DNA of 64,000 bases, taken from the NCBI RefSeq assembly GCF_905475395.1, contig NC_058337.1:97272368-97336367 (forward strand), written 5' to 3'. The position numbers and the translations under genes are program-made. This document shows, one piece after another, positions 37,364 to 50,862 of this stretch. Positions within the stretch are counted from its first letter, which is position 1, and the number at the start of each line of letters is the position of its first letter. The notes beneath the pieces are model-generated. The model worked only from the letters and a program-made list of their open reading frames with translations. It was not told where the DNA came from and did no database searches. This DNA is from Chrysoperla carnea. Lineage: Eukaryota > Arthropoda > Insecta > Neuroptera > Chrysopidae.

Positions 37364-40300
37364 TTAAGCTTTGACTTTTGAGTTCGGTCGTGTAGCTGCA
37401 GTTCCACTTACTCTTAAAGGGTTAATCACTCCTTTAGAATCAAAGTCTAATCCAACAGTTAAGAAATTATTCAAAAGACTTTTTGATAAATGTGTATGAT
37501 CATACATTGATCGTATTAATCTTGGGCATGTTGGCTTTTTAACTGTTTTCACTAAATCGTCTGTCGTTTTCGTATTGATTTCTAGATCTTTTTTAGTTAA
37601 AATTGATTTGGTGGTTGAATTATGGCCTCCGTTTATACTTTTTGATGACATATAACGATTAATTTTAATTGATTTTTTACTATCCGTTGCTTCAGAACAA
37701 TTCAATTTCTGCACATTGGACGTCTCCTGTGGTTTGGATGACATGGATCTTTTTAGGATGTTTTTTCTTGAGCTGTTAAATGAGAAAGGGTATTGGATGA
37801 ATGATTTTGATTTCATTGTTATTGTATTAATGGTAGGTTGAATATGGTGTACCGTTCGATTTTTTCGCACACAACTCAACATTTTCTTTCGACGATGAAT
37901 TGGTATTTTCTCTGAATCACATGCTTTTAGCATAGTTTTTGATTCTTCTTTCAGTTCTTCAATGAAATCGCCAATAATTGGACCTTGGTAATCCTGAACG
38001 CTTGGTGAAATTGATAGTTTTTCAAAGTTCTCATGAATTATGTTCACATTTTCTATGGGTCTTGAATTTTTAAATATTTTCTGGCGTGACATACGTTTAC
38101 CACGAATTGTAAGTTGCAGACCAAGATATGTTGGTGGTCGTGGACATTGTTGTTTATAAGCCAATTCGAATAATCCAGTATCTGCAGTTGGATCTTCTTT
38201 TCGATCAATTACAACTAAAAGACAACACAAACACAAAGAAGTTCTGTTAAACAAGTAATTAAATTATAGGAATAAATTATTATACCATGAGCACAAACAA
38301 AATAAAATGTGTTCATCGATGGAGTTAACAAGAGAACCAAGTTAATTTTTTTTTTTAAATTTTTCTCATCTATTTAAAATTAGAATAACTTTCTACAGTT
38401 AAATAATTTGATTTGATTTTTTAGTTGATTTCGATTTTTATCAAAAAAGATGGGATTTTCACCAACTGATACGAAATAAAGTCAAATTAACAGACAAGTT
38501 TGAACAATTTCATTGAAAATGAACTTTTCTGTTAATTTGACTTTATTTTGAGTCGATTGGAGAAAATCCCATCTTACTAGCATGTATAGAACAGAAAATC
38601 GTTATTTTTGGGTGGTTTTCGCACGCTTTCTTAACAATTAACAATCGAGCACTTAAAATGCAACTAGACCAAAAATTTTTGCGGGATATTGTTGAGTTAT
38701 ACTACAAATAAAAATTTTATACATATTCAAAATCTGATTTTTTCATACTTTTCTGAGGGGTAAAATTGTAAAAATCGCGTTTTTTCTAATTTTACGAACA
38801 TTTTTTGTTAATTTTGACACCAATTATATATAATACCCACCGACAATCTGCACTTTTACATTCAGGAGCATTTCTTAAACGAGATCCTGCAAAAATTTTC
38901 TATACGAAAATTATTCATGGATATTTTACCAGGTCTATTTGAACAAGTAGAACTTATTGGCTATGGTTATAAAAAAATCAAATTTATTTAGAGTACTTTT
39001 ATTTGTGTTCAGAGCATCAAAATAAAGCGTCCCACCAAAATGATGGTAATGGTTATAATTTTTTAGAAGTAAAACTATAAATTTGAAAATTCGAATTCTT
39101 TCAAGGTTCGAAATTCATGAAGCGATTCACTTGAAAATTGTATTAGCTATCAGGCTCAATGCTATAGTTAAGATACATTGAATTCAAAAAAGACGTACCT
39201 TTAACAACATCTTCCAGACATTGTGGACACATTCTTGCTGTAACTGAAGTTGAACTACTCATATCAGGACTAGAATTAATTTCAAGCAACCATGGCACTA
39301 AATCTTGCCCTAAAATAAAATCTGCACCATATAATTCAAAATAATTACCCTTGCGGTCCATATTATCTTGACTGGCCAACATTGCACCAACGATAGCTTC
39401 TTTCATAGCGGGATAAATAAAATTATCCCATTTTTCATACTGACCAATTTTTCTTAAGTACGCTTTGAATGTATAACAATCCCACATATTTTCATCGGGT
39501 AATTCTTTACTTCTTTGTTGATTATTTTGATTTTTATATCTTTTTTGAATCGCATTATTGGTTAAATGAATTGCTTCGTGAAAGTCGTTTAAAGAAAATA
39601 ATTGTGAGCTAAAGCGTAAATAACATTCTCTGAAACAAAAAATTTGATCATAAAATTTAAAATTCATAATTTAGGTATAAAACATCAAGATTGAAATTGC
39701 AGTTTAAAAACCCATTCTCACACTTAGATGGGAAAATCTTGCTTCTAACCTGGTCGTGTTGAAGTCAAAATAATCCACTTCCGTCAGAAACTTAAAGAGG
39801 CTACTTTTATTGACTATTTTTATAAAAAAATTCGCAAATCTCTTATTAACAAATTAATTAATTACTTAATTTGTTTAAACAGATTATATCATCTCATCAG
39901 TTTATAGCTGATGATAGCCAGAGAAACTTTCTTTATAATAATTCTGTAGGGATGGGGTTTTTAATTGCAATTGTACCATATATTTTCTTACGTGTACATC
40001 CACACAATTAATGGTTGGCCAGATGTTAGTAAAAACCATTGCCGTATGTCGAATTTTGTATCGTAAATGAGAAAAGGTCTTTCTAAAAATCATTAAAAAC
40101 TATTAAAATATTGTAAATTATTCCACACAATGTTTCTATTCTACATTTTCATTTATAAAACCCCTGGAAACGAAACTTGAAAAAACATTCGTTGAAAATT
40201 ATTAAATGTGGTTGGTATGAAATTATAGATTGCAGATATACATGGTGTTCATTTCAAAAATGTCCACTCTTGATAACTCTTGAGATGATGTGATTATTGT

Positions 40301-42700
40301 TTTGAGTGATAACACGTCGATTTAGATATCGACGGGTAAGTTAAAAAATGGTAGGTATAGAAAATTTTAGTGTTCATCTCTTCACCCCACCCACCCCAAC
40401 TTTGAAATTTAAAATGGTACCCTCTACCTTGTGATACCTCATTTGAAAGGGCATACAATTCTCTCTTCACCCATGATTAAAAAAATGAAATCAATTAATT
40501 GGTTCTTAAGATAGACAACTCAAAAGATGGAATTCATACCTCCAATCTTCTGTGTAGTCTATCTTAGAAACTAATGAGAATTGTATGTTCACAAGGCAGA
40601 TGGGTATCATTTGAAATTTCAAAGTTGAGGTGGCTAGTGGTTAAGAGGTGAAACCTAAAATTCTCTAGATAGGTACCATTTATGAACTTCACCCTCGATA
40701 TAGAAATCGACGACTTATTTCCACTCACAACAATAATCACATCAGGTTAAAAGTTATTAATGGTGAATACTTTTGAAATGAACACACTGTATACAGATCA
40801 ACATCTCGAGGCCACTATACCAACAAAACAACATTCTATATTTTATAGTTTCGTAGAAAATCTCTGGAAACTAAATTGAGCAATTTTGTTCCCTGAGGTT
40901 TTCAGTGCTTTTCTCCGAAATTGTAAGATATAGGTAGAAGGATATAATTTGATAAATAGATTGGTTTATTATATTCTTATTATCATACTAATCTGATCTG
41001 ATAATATTAAGAGGATGTGAAGGGGGTCAATGTTTTGTGAGAAATCGAATTTCGCTCTCTTTATATTATTAAATGGGTTTGGTATGCAAATCGGTTACTA
41101 TAGGCGGACAACTCATAGCTATATTTCAATTTTTAACCAGAGTTTTTTAACCAAAAAAATCCGAAGGCCCATGCTAGCTCGTTCCCATTACAGATATGAC
41201 CAAACAGTGTAACGCCTGCGTATTATAACCATAGAGTTCACTTAAGGCCAAAAAACTCACAGGCCCATGCTAAAGTGAACCTATTACAGGTATGGCCAAC
41301 TCATGTAATATCTGGGTATTTTAATTATAGCATTTTAGCAATATACAGGTAAAATTTTTTAAATAAAATTTAGGAAAACATGAAAACCAGCTGTATTTTA
41401 TTTTTGTTTTTCAATTATTTTAAAATTTCAACTCACCAACATATTTTTGAACTACATATCTGTGTTTTTTTGGATTGCAATTTAAAACTAATCCTAAAAT
41501 ACTTTGATATTTATCCATTATTATGATGCCTTGCCCTCGACATCTATTTCCAGGTTTAACTATCCAAACATTTCGCATCCCGTCTAAATTATATTGTGGC
41601 CAATATTGTATCATTTTTTTTAAAGCGTATGTAATTCGTTCCTTTAGCTCGTCGATACTTTCATCGCCAGTTCTATGTAAAAATCGCTTCTTTTGATTAA
41701 CAAATGCATCAAAAGACGCAAAAAAGTTTTCCCATTCATGATCCCAGACTTTACGATAATCAATATCTAAATCTTTATGTTCGGCTGTTGAAATGTACTC
41801 CAAACAACGATCAATTGCAAAATGTACTACGGATATCGGAAGACTACCCGCAATAGATCGTACTGCAATTTCACCATCATGGGTCACCGCAGCTAGAAAA
41901 TTTTTTAAAAGGCTCATACATGCTGTTAATCGGAAATCATCAATAAATGATACTAATTGGTCCGAATACGATAGATTATAGCATCTTGGAAAATTAATCA
42001 CAGCAACACCCGGCTCAGTAAACCAATGCATTTGTTGAAGAATTGCGCATAAGCCTTCTTTACTGGTAAAACGTACTTTTGGAAAACGATTTATCAATGC
42101 ATCACGAGGTATTGCATTTAACCAGGCTAATGATTCTTTTCGGATATTCCAATATAAATTTGCTGGATGCGATTGTAATAATCGTGCTTTTATAGCCATT
42201 TCACACTTTTTTAAATGTTGATCTAAGGATTCACCAGCTTGTTGGGTGGGTAAATTTTGAAATAAAGCATCATTCTCATTTCGACTGCTATCATCCAATT
42301 GAGTTGAGTCATTCGCTAATCTTGTTGGTGATTTTACTTGGATCTTCTCAATCCATCCACGTTTTAATAATGCACGTTTTACTGAGCGAAAATGTCCACA
42401 TAAATAAAATATTTTACGTTGTCGAATTGCCTCATCAACTTCTTTTTTTATGGCTGCAATACGTTCACTTGTTAAATAATTCCTATTCACTGATTGTTTA
42501 ATTTGTAATTTTGTATTTTCATTGCTATTTTCTTCTTTTTCATTGGAGGGTAAACTTGTTGTTTCACAAAATTTTGCAAATGGGAAAGCTTCTTGTAAAA
42601 TTAATTCGTCAGTAATTTTTTTGGTTTTTAGTCTTAATAATTTTAATTTGACATTATTATTTGTTGAAAAGTGTAATAATTCTCCCGTATTTTCCATCAT
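37364..42700 (-). CDS. tubulin glycylase, TTLL3-like, tandem copy C
   Basis: Four exons join in frame: 42700-41437, 40082-39992, 39629-39199 and 38214-37364, giving 878 aa. This copy is closest to the textbook TTLL3. The TTLL3 block is at about residues 85-120 (KKEVDEAIRQRKIFYLCGHF, RALLKRGWIEKI), then FTEPGVAVINFPRCYNLS and FIDDFRLTACMSLLK. The ATP-grasp part has YWPQYNLDGMRNVWIVKPGN then RCRGQGIIIM, QKYVERPFLIYDTKFDIRQW, ECYLRFSSQLF, HEAIHLTNNAIQKRY, FELYGADFIL and PWLLEINSSPDMS (E about 568). The last exon opens VVIDRKEDPTADTGLFELAY and carries the conserved ...GKRMSRQK stretch, then a basic tail ending RPNSKVKA. It should add glycine to tubulin tails in sperm or sensory cilia. Position and conservation suggest it may represent the ancestral member of the array. 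ATG 42700 follows in-frame upstream sequence lacking conserved residues. Confidence 0.92.
38447..38576. repeat. 130-bp inverted repeat in TTLL3-C intron 3
   Basis: The arm aagatgggattttcaccaac... plus ataaagtcaaattaacag is mirrored at 38528-38576 in reverse complement, with a short A/T-rich loop. A likely MITE or foldback remnant. Confidence 0.6.
40237..40794. mobile_element. foldback MITE family 2, copy 2 (near complete), in TTLL3-C intron 1
   Basis: The ends are tatacatggtgttcatttca and, in reverse complement, tatacagtgtgttcatttca. The inverted repeats then run inward through aataactctt-type and gatgtgattattgtt blocks, and again around ccacccaccccaactttgaa. About 558 bp, no coding frame. 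TATA-like flanks suggest a TA or TATA duplication, but the repeat ends make that ambiguous. Confidence 0.7.
41119..41330 (+). repeat. two-unit direct repeat in TTLL3-C intron 1
   Basis: Units near 41140-41236 and 41237-41330 share ggcccatgcta, a ttacagatatgacca-type block, and a ...tgtaa...ctg.gtatt.taa.tatag ending, about 97 bp apart. Confidence 0.5.
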
Positions 42701-44711
42701 AATCTAAATTTTTTCTTACTTAACATTTTTTACTATGAAAGTTATTAAAATATCTTTTTTTGATTATTTTTTACTCATACCTGCCTGACTCATTGTTATA
42801 AATAGGTATACATTTTTGTCTTGAAATTTTTATTAAAAATGTGCTTTTGAAATTCCACTTGTTACCACGCAACAGAACAACTAAAATCGAAATTTTATCA
42901 ACGAAATTTATTAAAAACTTTTATCATCACAAATAGTTATTTGTATAATATACACACACGGGCACAGGCTAGAAGTACCTATAAACTGTTGTTCGACGAC
43001 TGAACTGTAAAGTTATGAATGAGGAAAGTCTTACTTTCATTATAACAGTTGTAGAAATTCTATATCCTTTCGCATTATACATTTTGTTGCATGTGTTCTT
43101 AGATGAATTACTCTTTTAACCTAAATTTTCATGCACATCATGTCGTATAAAAATATTCCATTCCTTTTATTATTATACTGAATCAAAGTATTAAAGGAAA
43201 ATTTTACAGCTCTAGCGAATTTGATACTTTAGCTAATTTGAAAACTTGTATTTTCTAGTTTGGGAATAAATTACTCAAAAATTGGTTTCACCCCTTTGCA
43301 TGGAATGTAAAACTGGGTTTCACCCCTTTGCCGCTTTGCATGGAATATGATAAGGGTGAGAAATGTTATCACTAAATTTTACATAAAATTTAGAAGCGTA
43401 CAAAAATTTTCAAAATTAGCTTACAATAAACTTTTTAAGACCACTGGAAAACTTGTTTATTTTTCTTGAAAATGAGCTTAAAAAAGTTTCTGTAAGAGCT
43501 TTTTGAGATAAGATATTCGCTTTCCAAGCAAAATTGACACTTCTGTATTTAAAACCGGAAATAATCAACGCACGGCAATTTCTCTGATATTACTCAAAAA
43601 CTGAAACTTCCTTCTTATAAGCCCTTTTTCCATATTTTAGGCGTTTTTTCACCTGGCCCTCATTTTATGAAAATAGGCGTTATCTAAAATCTTATCGTGC
43701 TTATTAGAAAACTTGTAATTTCTAGTTTTGGAATCTATGGCTCAAAAATTTATATGACCCCTTGCCGCTTTGTACGGAGAGTTGGAAGGGTGACTAAGAA
43801 TGTTCTGCGGATTTGCTACTGTTATTTTAGAGAATTGCCTAGTTGACCAGCATGCGCATTGTGATCAACATCTTTTGGAGGGTAGAGAGAATATTATATT
43901 TTCGGCACCGTAATGTTGGGACATTCCGTCCCATACCAACTAACCATATGAGTATTACGATATATGGGTGAACTCAAACACAAAACATATTACACTGATA
44001 AACACAAGTTCTGTCCAAGAAGCATGAGTTTACTTTTTAAAAGGTTTATGACGTGCTGAATACAAATCCGAGCAGAAAATTACTTCAGCACAGGAAAAGA
44101 GAGGCTTCCAATTTCCATATGAGAAAATTATTACATAGTGGTATTACGGAATGTCGAATATAACCCAAAAACGGATTTTTCCCTTGTTGAGGTATAAATA
44201 TTTCGAAAACTTTATGTATTAGAGAAATTCTGAATGCGATTTCGAATCCAGCATCCAAAAAATTATAAGAAATGTTCATCAAAGTGACAAAAAAAAATCA
44301 AATTTTGTTGAACAGTGTCATTAGATGGTACACATATTTGCGACAATTGGTAAAAATAAGTAGTACTTTCGTATTTTCTGGAGACAGGTACCAACATATC
44401 ACCTTGTGTGCACTGCGTACAATAATCCCGGAAAATCGAATATTGTTATAAAGCATAAATGCAGAATGCCAAACAGTTTATGTATACATATTTTTAGTTT
44501 AACGACCGACCTAGTTTAATAACATTTATCCTAGTTTAATAACATAACCATATAAAATAATTAGGTATCTATAAACTATCTGAACAATTTTCAATAGTAA
44601 GAGATGCCTTTAACAACTTAAATGGTATCGTAGCGTAGGTAATTAATTGATAACAAAAGATAAGTTTTAATTTTCTATTTTGTAATAATTAATTTCACTC
44701 AAAAGTTTTTT
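42701..44711. other. gene-free stretch upstream of TTLL3-C
   Basis: It should hold the promoter of glycylase gene C near 42701-43000, but no motif is assignable. A diverged direct repeat lies at 43241-43820. No other coding or RNA feature seen. Confidence 0.5.
43241..43820 (+). repeat. diverged direct repeat, 468-bp spacing
   Basis: gaaaacttgtattttctagt at 43241 recurs as gaaaacttgtaatttctagt at 43709. In both places it is followed by a CTCAAAAA block, a CCCCTTGCCGCTTTG block and a GGGTGA...AATGTT block. Confidence 0.5.
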
Positions 44712-45245
44712 TATACCATGTATATATGAAATTTACATAGTATATTAAGTTTAGTCCAAAGTTTGTAACGCCTAAAAATATTGATGCTATGAAAAAAATT
44801 TTGGTATAGGTGTTCATAGAATCACCTAATTAGCCCATTTCCGGTTGTCCGTCCGTCTGCCCGTCTGTCTGTCAACACGATAACTCAAAAACGAAAAGAG
44901 ATATCAAGATGAAATTTTTATAGCGTACCCAGGACGTAAAAAGTGAGGTCGAGTTCGTAAATGAGCAACATAGGTCAATTGTAAAAATGTTCCTTTTAAA
45001 AAAATAAGCAACTTTTGTTTGAAACATTTTTTTGTAAACATCACTGTTTACCCACGAGGGTGCTTATTAGGTGCAAATTTTATAGTATGCATTAATATGG
45101 GAATATCAGTGTGTGTGTGTAGCTATTTAAAAGTGGATATCTTTTTTTCTTTACATGACGACAAAAAACAAACGATTGCTTCATCAACACAGTTTATACA
45201 TGGTATTTCAACAATTAACTCAGTCAATTGTTTGTTTTCACTTGT
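44712..45245 (+). repeat. interspersed repeat family 1, copy 2 (near full length)
   Basis: It starts ataccatgtatatatgaaat and ends cagtcaattgtttgttttca cttgtg. It has the ccggttgtccgtccgtctgc and acacgataactcaaaaacg core. Confidence 0.75.
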
Positions 45246-45404
45246 GTTTAATTGAGATTACGATTATGTTTATTCATTTTTAACATGCAAAATATTCATT
45301 AACATAATACATAATTCATAAATAAATACCTATAAATTATGCAATCAAAATTTATTCTTAATTTTGCTTTTCTTACCCAAATCACTTAAATTTGATCCCG
45401 CTTT

Positions 45405-45795
45405 TTATACAAGTATATGAAATATATCAAGGTATATTAGTCCCAAGTTTGTAACGCTTGAAAATATTGATGCTACCAACAAAATTTTGGTACAGGTGTT
45501 CATAAAATCATCTAATTAGTCCGTTTTCGGTTTCTGTCCGTCTGTCTGTCTACACGATAACTCAAAAACGGAAAGAGATATCAAGTTGAAATTTTATAGC
45601 GAATTTAGGACGTAAAAAGTATGGTCGAATTCGTAAATAAGCAACATAGGTCAATTGGGTCTTGTAAGCCATTAGAGATAGAACAAAAGTTTAAAAATAA
45701 AAAATGTTCCTTATAAAAAATCATCACTGTTTACCCATGCGTAAATGAGGAGCAAATTATATAGTATGTATTATATGGGCATATCGGTAATATTT
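45405..45795 (+). repeat. interspersed repeat family 1, copy 3 (3' truncated)
   Basis: It starts near tatacaagtatatgaaatat. It has the tctgtccgtctgtctgtctac and cgataactcaaaaacgg core and reaches atcactgtttacccatgc, then degrades. Confidence 0.7.
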
Positions 45796-46096
45796 GTATT
45801 TGCTAAAGGATTTCTTGGACATGCTGTATATTAAGGGAGGGCATACTTTAAAAACACATAAAAAATTATACTTTTACACATACAAAATTAAACTTGTACT
45901 CCAATGCGAGACTATATGTTCTACTTAATAGGTGCTCTGATCGGATACATTTCAGAGGAGGCTAAATTTTTTGCATTGACTCCCCAACCTTTAATTACTT
46001 ATCATTGTGAAAAAAGTTATTTTTATTTCAATTGAATTTACAGTACTAAACAAATAACCCTCCTTTGATACGAACATTTAAGTTAGATTAGATTAG

Positions 46097-46345
46097 TCAT
46101 CTGAAATTGTTATGATAAGTAAAATTGGCATTACATTCGGGAGACTCTCCTGTGGAAAACTTTTAAATCTTGAATGCCCCCGACTGTAATTTCGATTTTA
46201 CTTATCAAAACAATTTCAGATGAAATTATTTTCTTATGGTAAACCGTTAGCGATAGATTAAAAGTTTAAATGTTAAAATGTTACTTATAAAAAATAAACA
46301 ACTTTTGTTTGCAACAATTTTTCGTAAACATTATTGTTTTTTCGT
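46097..46345. repeat. 127-bp hairpin followed by a family 1 fragment
   Basis: 46097-46223 is an inverted repeat: tcatctgaaattgttatgat against the reverse complement of the right arm, catctgaaattgttttgata. It is followed directly, from about 46236, by a piece of family 1 (accgttagcgatagattaaa to aaacaacttttgtttgcaac) in plus orientation. Confidence 0.6.
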
Positions 46346-49248
46346 GAAAAAGCAAATTAGGGCAAAACTTTGGTGTCCATTTTCTACAAAAAAAAATAAA
46401 AGATAGAGATGAAAATTTGTAGGTAGCTTCAACTAGTGAGCCTTACGAAAAATTTGCAATTCTAACCTTTTTACAAAACTAGCCAAACCGAATTTTTTCA
46501 ATTTTTGCAGTTCAATTTAAAAACTATGAGCTTTTTACATTTGTTAAACTACTATCATTTTGAAAGTATAAGTATTATGAAACAATTGGGCATTGAGGCG
46601 AATTCGATACTTTACTAGGTAGGTTAAATGCTATTCATATTAATATTTCAATAAATAAACTTTTATCTTTTAATTAATGTGGCTTTTTAAACAGAAGAAT
46701 AAGTAACTAATATTAATCGTAGTTCAAGTTAAATTTTAGATGTTTTTAGCATATGTTCATTATGTTGACTTGTATATTTGAGGATATTGAATTTATCTTC
46801 GATAATAAGTTTTTCATTTGTATTAAAACAAATATAATAAATATAACTGAATATTAAAGACCGAAATCTTTTTATTTTGTAATGTTATACTGTAAATGTG
46901 TATTAAAATTCCCGGTCAAGTATGATATCATACAAATACTATATCGGTAAGTTAGTGATTGATAAATTTAGTTGATATGACAGTCAGCGCACCATTTACC
47001 AACAAAGCAAAATGGCTCCATACAATGTATTCATTTCAATGTTGTGTTTAAAAATTATGTAAAAATCATAAATACATATATTGTAAAAATATTTAAATTG
47101 GTATTTTCGTGTTGAAATAATTCAAATGAAATTGATATAAATGTGTTATTTTATACAATATTGTCAATTGATTTTGTATACTGACACCTGAGGAATGTTA
47201 ACTTTTAGCCTGATTTCTGATCGAATCAGGTGTTATTACAATGTGTGTATAAATATTGTGTTGTAAAAAAGTGTTAATTTTTTTAGTTTTATTTATTTGT
47301 TAAGTGTTATAAATTTTTTTTTCAAAGTCGTGTGTGTCATGTTCAATTTTCAAGTGACTCAATTCTTGTTATCTTTTTCATTTTACATTCTTTTTTAAGT
47401 TACAAAAAAACACTTGGGAAACTAGAACTACTATTTTTCTTGCCGGTTTATTCATTTAGAAGTATGGCCTTCAATGAGGTAAGATTTTATTTCCTATACA
47501 TAATATGTTTGATTTTTAACAGTTTTGTATTAAAAAAAAAACATAAGGCGTAATTGAAATAAGGTGGAATATTTTCTATATCTATACTAGATAAGGAACA
47601 TTTTTAATCTATTATTAGATGATTTCTATTTCTGAAGATATTTTAGTATTAGTAACTTTTATAGTATTAAATAATTGCTATGAAAATTTATGCCATATAT
47701 TTCTACAAAATATTAAAATTCAACAAAATTGAAAAGTCTTGAAAATTTGTCACTCGCTATCAGTTAGTATAAACAAATTACTTCTAAAGTCATTATAACC
47801 TATAAATGTAGAAATAGTAATGGAATTCTACTGTCAATGTTCAAATGTTTATAATAGGGTTGCCGGGAATATTTTTGTACGTATATTTTATAATTTACAA
47901 CCGATGAACATACAGTAAGACATATATACTTGATATTTAGGGCCGATATTTATAAAATAGCATGGAATTTTACGGGGAGCCAATTAACAATGAATTTAAT
48001 TTAAGTTCCCTTAACAGTAATCAATATGCTATAAAACGTGTTATTAAATAAACAGGTGAAAATAACAGTTTAACATAGGAATATGGTAAGTTTGACAGAT
48101 TAATAGACTAGTTGTAACTATACGGATTTCTGTACGAACTCCATCTAAAAGGTAAGTTACGTTTTCCCGTATAACTTTTTTGGAGCATTTGTTCGGTAAA
48201 TAACAAAAAGTACTTTTTATTTTATAGAAAATATTTTTTGTTTAAATGACTACCTCGTTGAAATTAATACAGGTTATAAAAAACCATATCTAATTTGAGA
48301 AATTTTGTTTGGCATTAGTATCTAAAGAATAAGGTTTTTAAAATTAACGAAACCCTAATACTTTGATCCATACATCGACTCACTCTCCGTTAATTTATCA
48401 TAATATACTTTTGGAAATTTGTTTGACTTGTGAAGGTGACTTTGAACCTTAGATGCATAGGATCAATATACCAATTTTCCACTTTTCTAAGCAATGTGAA
48501 AAGGGTTGCCGAACTTTCAATTGTTTTGTGTTTCTGATTATTAGATTAGTACACCATAGAGAATCCGAATGAATTAATCGCTAAATAGTCAGGGCAATCG
48601 GATAATAATTTTGGTTTATTATTTTCAGTTTTATAACTAGTCGGAACTTTCGGTAAATAGGTTTTTTTTCGATGAAAAATGACATTTAACTAGAGTTTGT
48701 ACTAGGTTTGGCTTGGGTATTGTATTTGATCATCGTCAATCCGGACATTAGTTGTTTAGCGAGCCCGTAACATCGTTGTATGCATGATTTTGTGTGAATG
48801 CTCTGCATTAACATTTGATTTTATTGTTAAAATATTTCAAACAGATGAAAATATTTTATTTAACATTTGATCATGTGTTAACTTCATACAGACGGACTTG
48901 TGTATACTGTGTATAGTTTACAACATTTAATACGTCTGGCGTTACTCGTAAACAGGTACATTTTGTAATATGATGTAACTGAGTTGTAAAAAATACCGCT
49001 AGTTATTGGTTTAACTTGCTTTACTTGAGCATAAGTATGTAAGATAAGTTACACACAGAGATGTGTGTATTTTATTCAATGAATATAAGAAAATAGGTAC
49101 TTTAGCTCTTTTGTGTATAATATATTCTCATTTCTTCATTGGTTAAGAAGATTAGTGTTCAATAAGCGATAACTATTCTTATTTTATATAGAGGAGTCTA
49201 AAATTAATTGTAAAAAATCAATTTTATTGTATTTATGAAACAAAAATA
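46346..49248. other. gene-free stretch with a weak first-exon candidate
   Basis: AT-rich. The only hint of a gene is an ATG at 47464 giving MAFNE and followed at once by a good donor (gaggtaagat). No partner exon could be linked to it. No other coding signal, and no further repeat recognised. Confidence 0.35.
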
Positions 49249-49743
49249 TACAGGGTTAATTATTATAAGGTTTACGAAAAAAAGTTATTCTTTATAAAAA
49301 TCTCTGCTTTCGAAAATATTAACATTCATCTATATTCACTTTTGACATCGAATGTACTGGGTGTATACAATTGAGAAAGTTCTATAGGAATGTTAATGAA
49401 CAGTGGAACAGATATTAAAGGAAACGGTTCAAGAAATCACTCCCGAGATATGTAATAGTATATTTAATCAATTTTGTAAAAAGACAATTACATGTATGGA
49501 ACACGAAAGTGGATACGTTGAGGCAAAAACTAACTAAACTAACTGAAAATCTTCTAAACGAGCATTAACATTCCTGTCAAATTTTTTCAATTTGTGGGAC
49601 ACCCAGTACATTCGATATCAACAGTGAATAGCTGAATGTTAATATTTTCGTAAGCTAAGATTTATGTAAACAATAACTTTTTTTTCGTAAACCTTATAAT
49701 AAAAAAGTTTTTCATATGTAGCCAGCTTAAGTACACCCTGTAT
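49249..49743. mobile_element. foldback MITE family 3
   Basis: Left arm tacagggttaattattataa then ggtttacgaaaaaaagttat. The right arm is its reverse complement at about 49670-49743, ending caccctgtata. Inner arms pair around aatattaacattca and acattcgatatcaacagtga, against ttcacttttgacatcgaatg. About 495 bp, no coding frame. Confidence 0.65.
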
Positions 49744-50862
49744 AAGTTTGTATATTTTTATGCTTTATTTTTTTTATTCTACGATATATTCAGTTTTATT
49801 AATACAGCTTCGGAAAAAAATTTGAAACCGAACAACTATGGTGGATATTATCTTAAGGAGACAGGTCAATACTTAATTATTCTATTTTATTTCATTTTTG
49901 TACCATAAATTGCATAATATTATCCGTGAAAGCTTCTTTAAAAGCTATGTCTATAATTATTCTGATTACAATGATTAAATTTAAAAAAAAATTCATAGAT
50001 TATAAACGTTTTATCGACACAGTTTGCCACGTTGGTGACGTAGTAAATTTATTGTAAAATACAAAGAATATACAGGCACTCCTAGCAGAAACGGATTAAG
50101 AAATTTTGCGCAAATTTTTTTAATTACTGAGTTATAAGGTCTTTATTTCTTAGAACCTGTAAAATCGCGTTGGTTGCTCGGAGCAGTTGTCCGATTCGAG
50201 CTGCCGTTGTTAAATAAGTACGTAGATACATTCTTCATAAAAGCACTTTTCTAAATCACCAGAATACATCGTTACTAACATTTGCTCTGTTTTGAACTTC
50301 TTCAGGTTTCAAGTTGATCAAATTGATTAAAAACGAAAATATACTGTACAATTTTTGCCTTTTTTGAAGTTCAAGCACAAGTCTGTCTATAATTCTATGT
50401 ACACTGCTATTCTGAATGTTTCCCGACCATGTAATAATGAAATAATGTCATTGGCGTTTATCTGAAATTTATGTAATGTTTTTGTGCCAGGAATAAGCTG
50501 TTACAGTGTTATTTATTTTAAATCACTCTGTATAAATTTGACCTGTTTATTAAAACGTGGTTTAAAAAAATTGACTGTTTTAAAATATTGCAACAACCGA
50601 TATTTATGATTGTAAACACAACAAAGTATATAAATTGTGTAATATTGATAATAATTTGGTTATAATTTGTACCATGGACCGAATGAATCAATACGTTATA
50701 ATAAATTGTGTGTTGTGTCGTGGTCGGTCGAAATCAAGTTGTCGGGATACGGATATAGTTTTAGTTTTAAATAGAAAGATTTTGAAGTAAATTAAACTTG
50801 ATTATGATCATGTCGGCAATGGCTCATTTTAAGTTGCTTATTTTACATAGACATCTACCATT
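49744..50862. other. gene-free stretch
   Basis: AT-rich DNA with no coding frame, RNA gene or recognised repeat that I can support. Confidence 0.45.

Noticed and set aside
45019-45255. 78-residue open frame repeated in several family 1 copies
   Set aside because: Its end (GISTINSVNCLFSL) recurs with family 1 copies, but the frame differs and is broken between copies, so it is not a conserved transposon protein.
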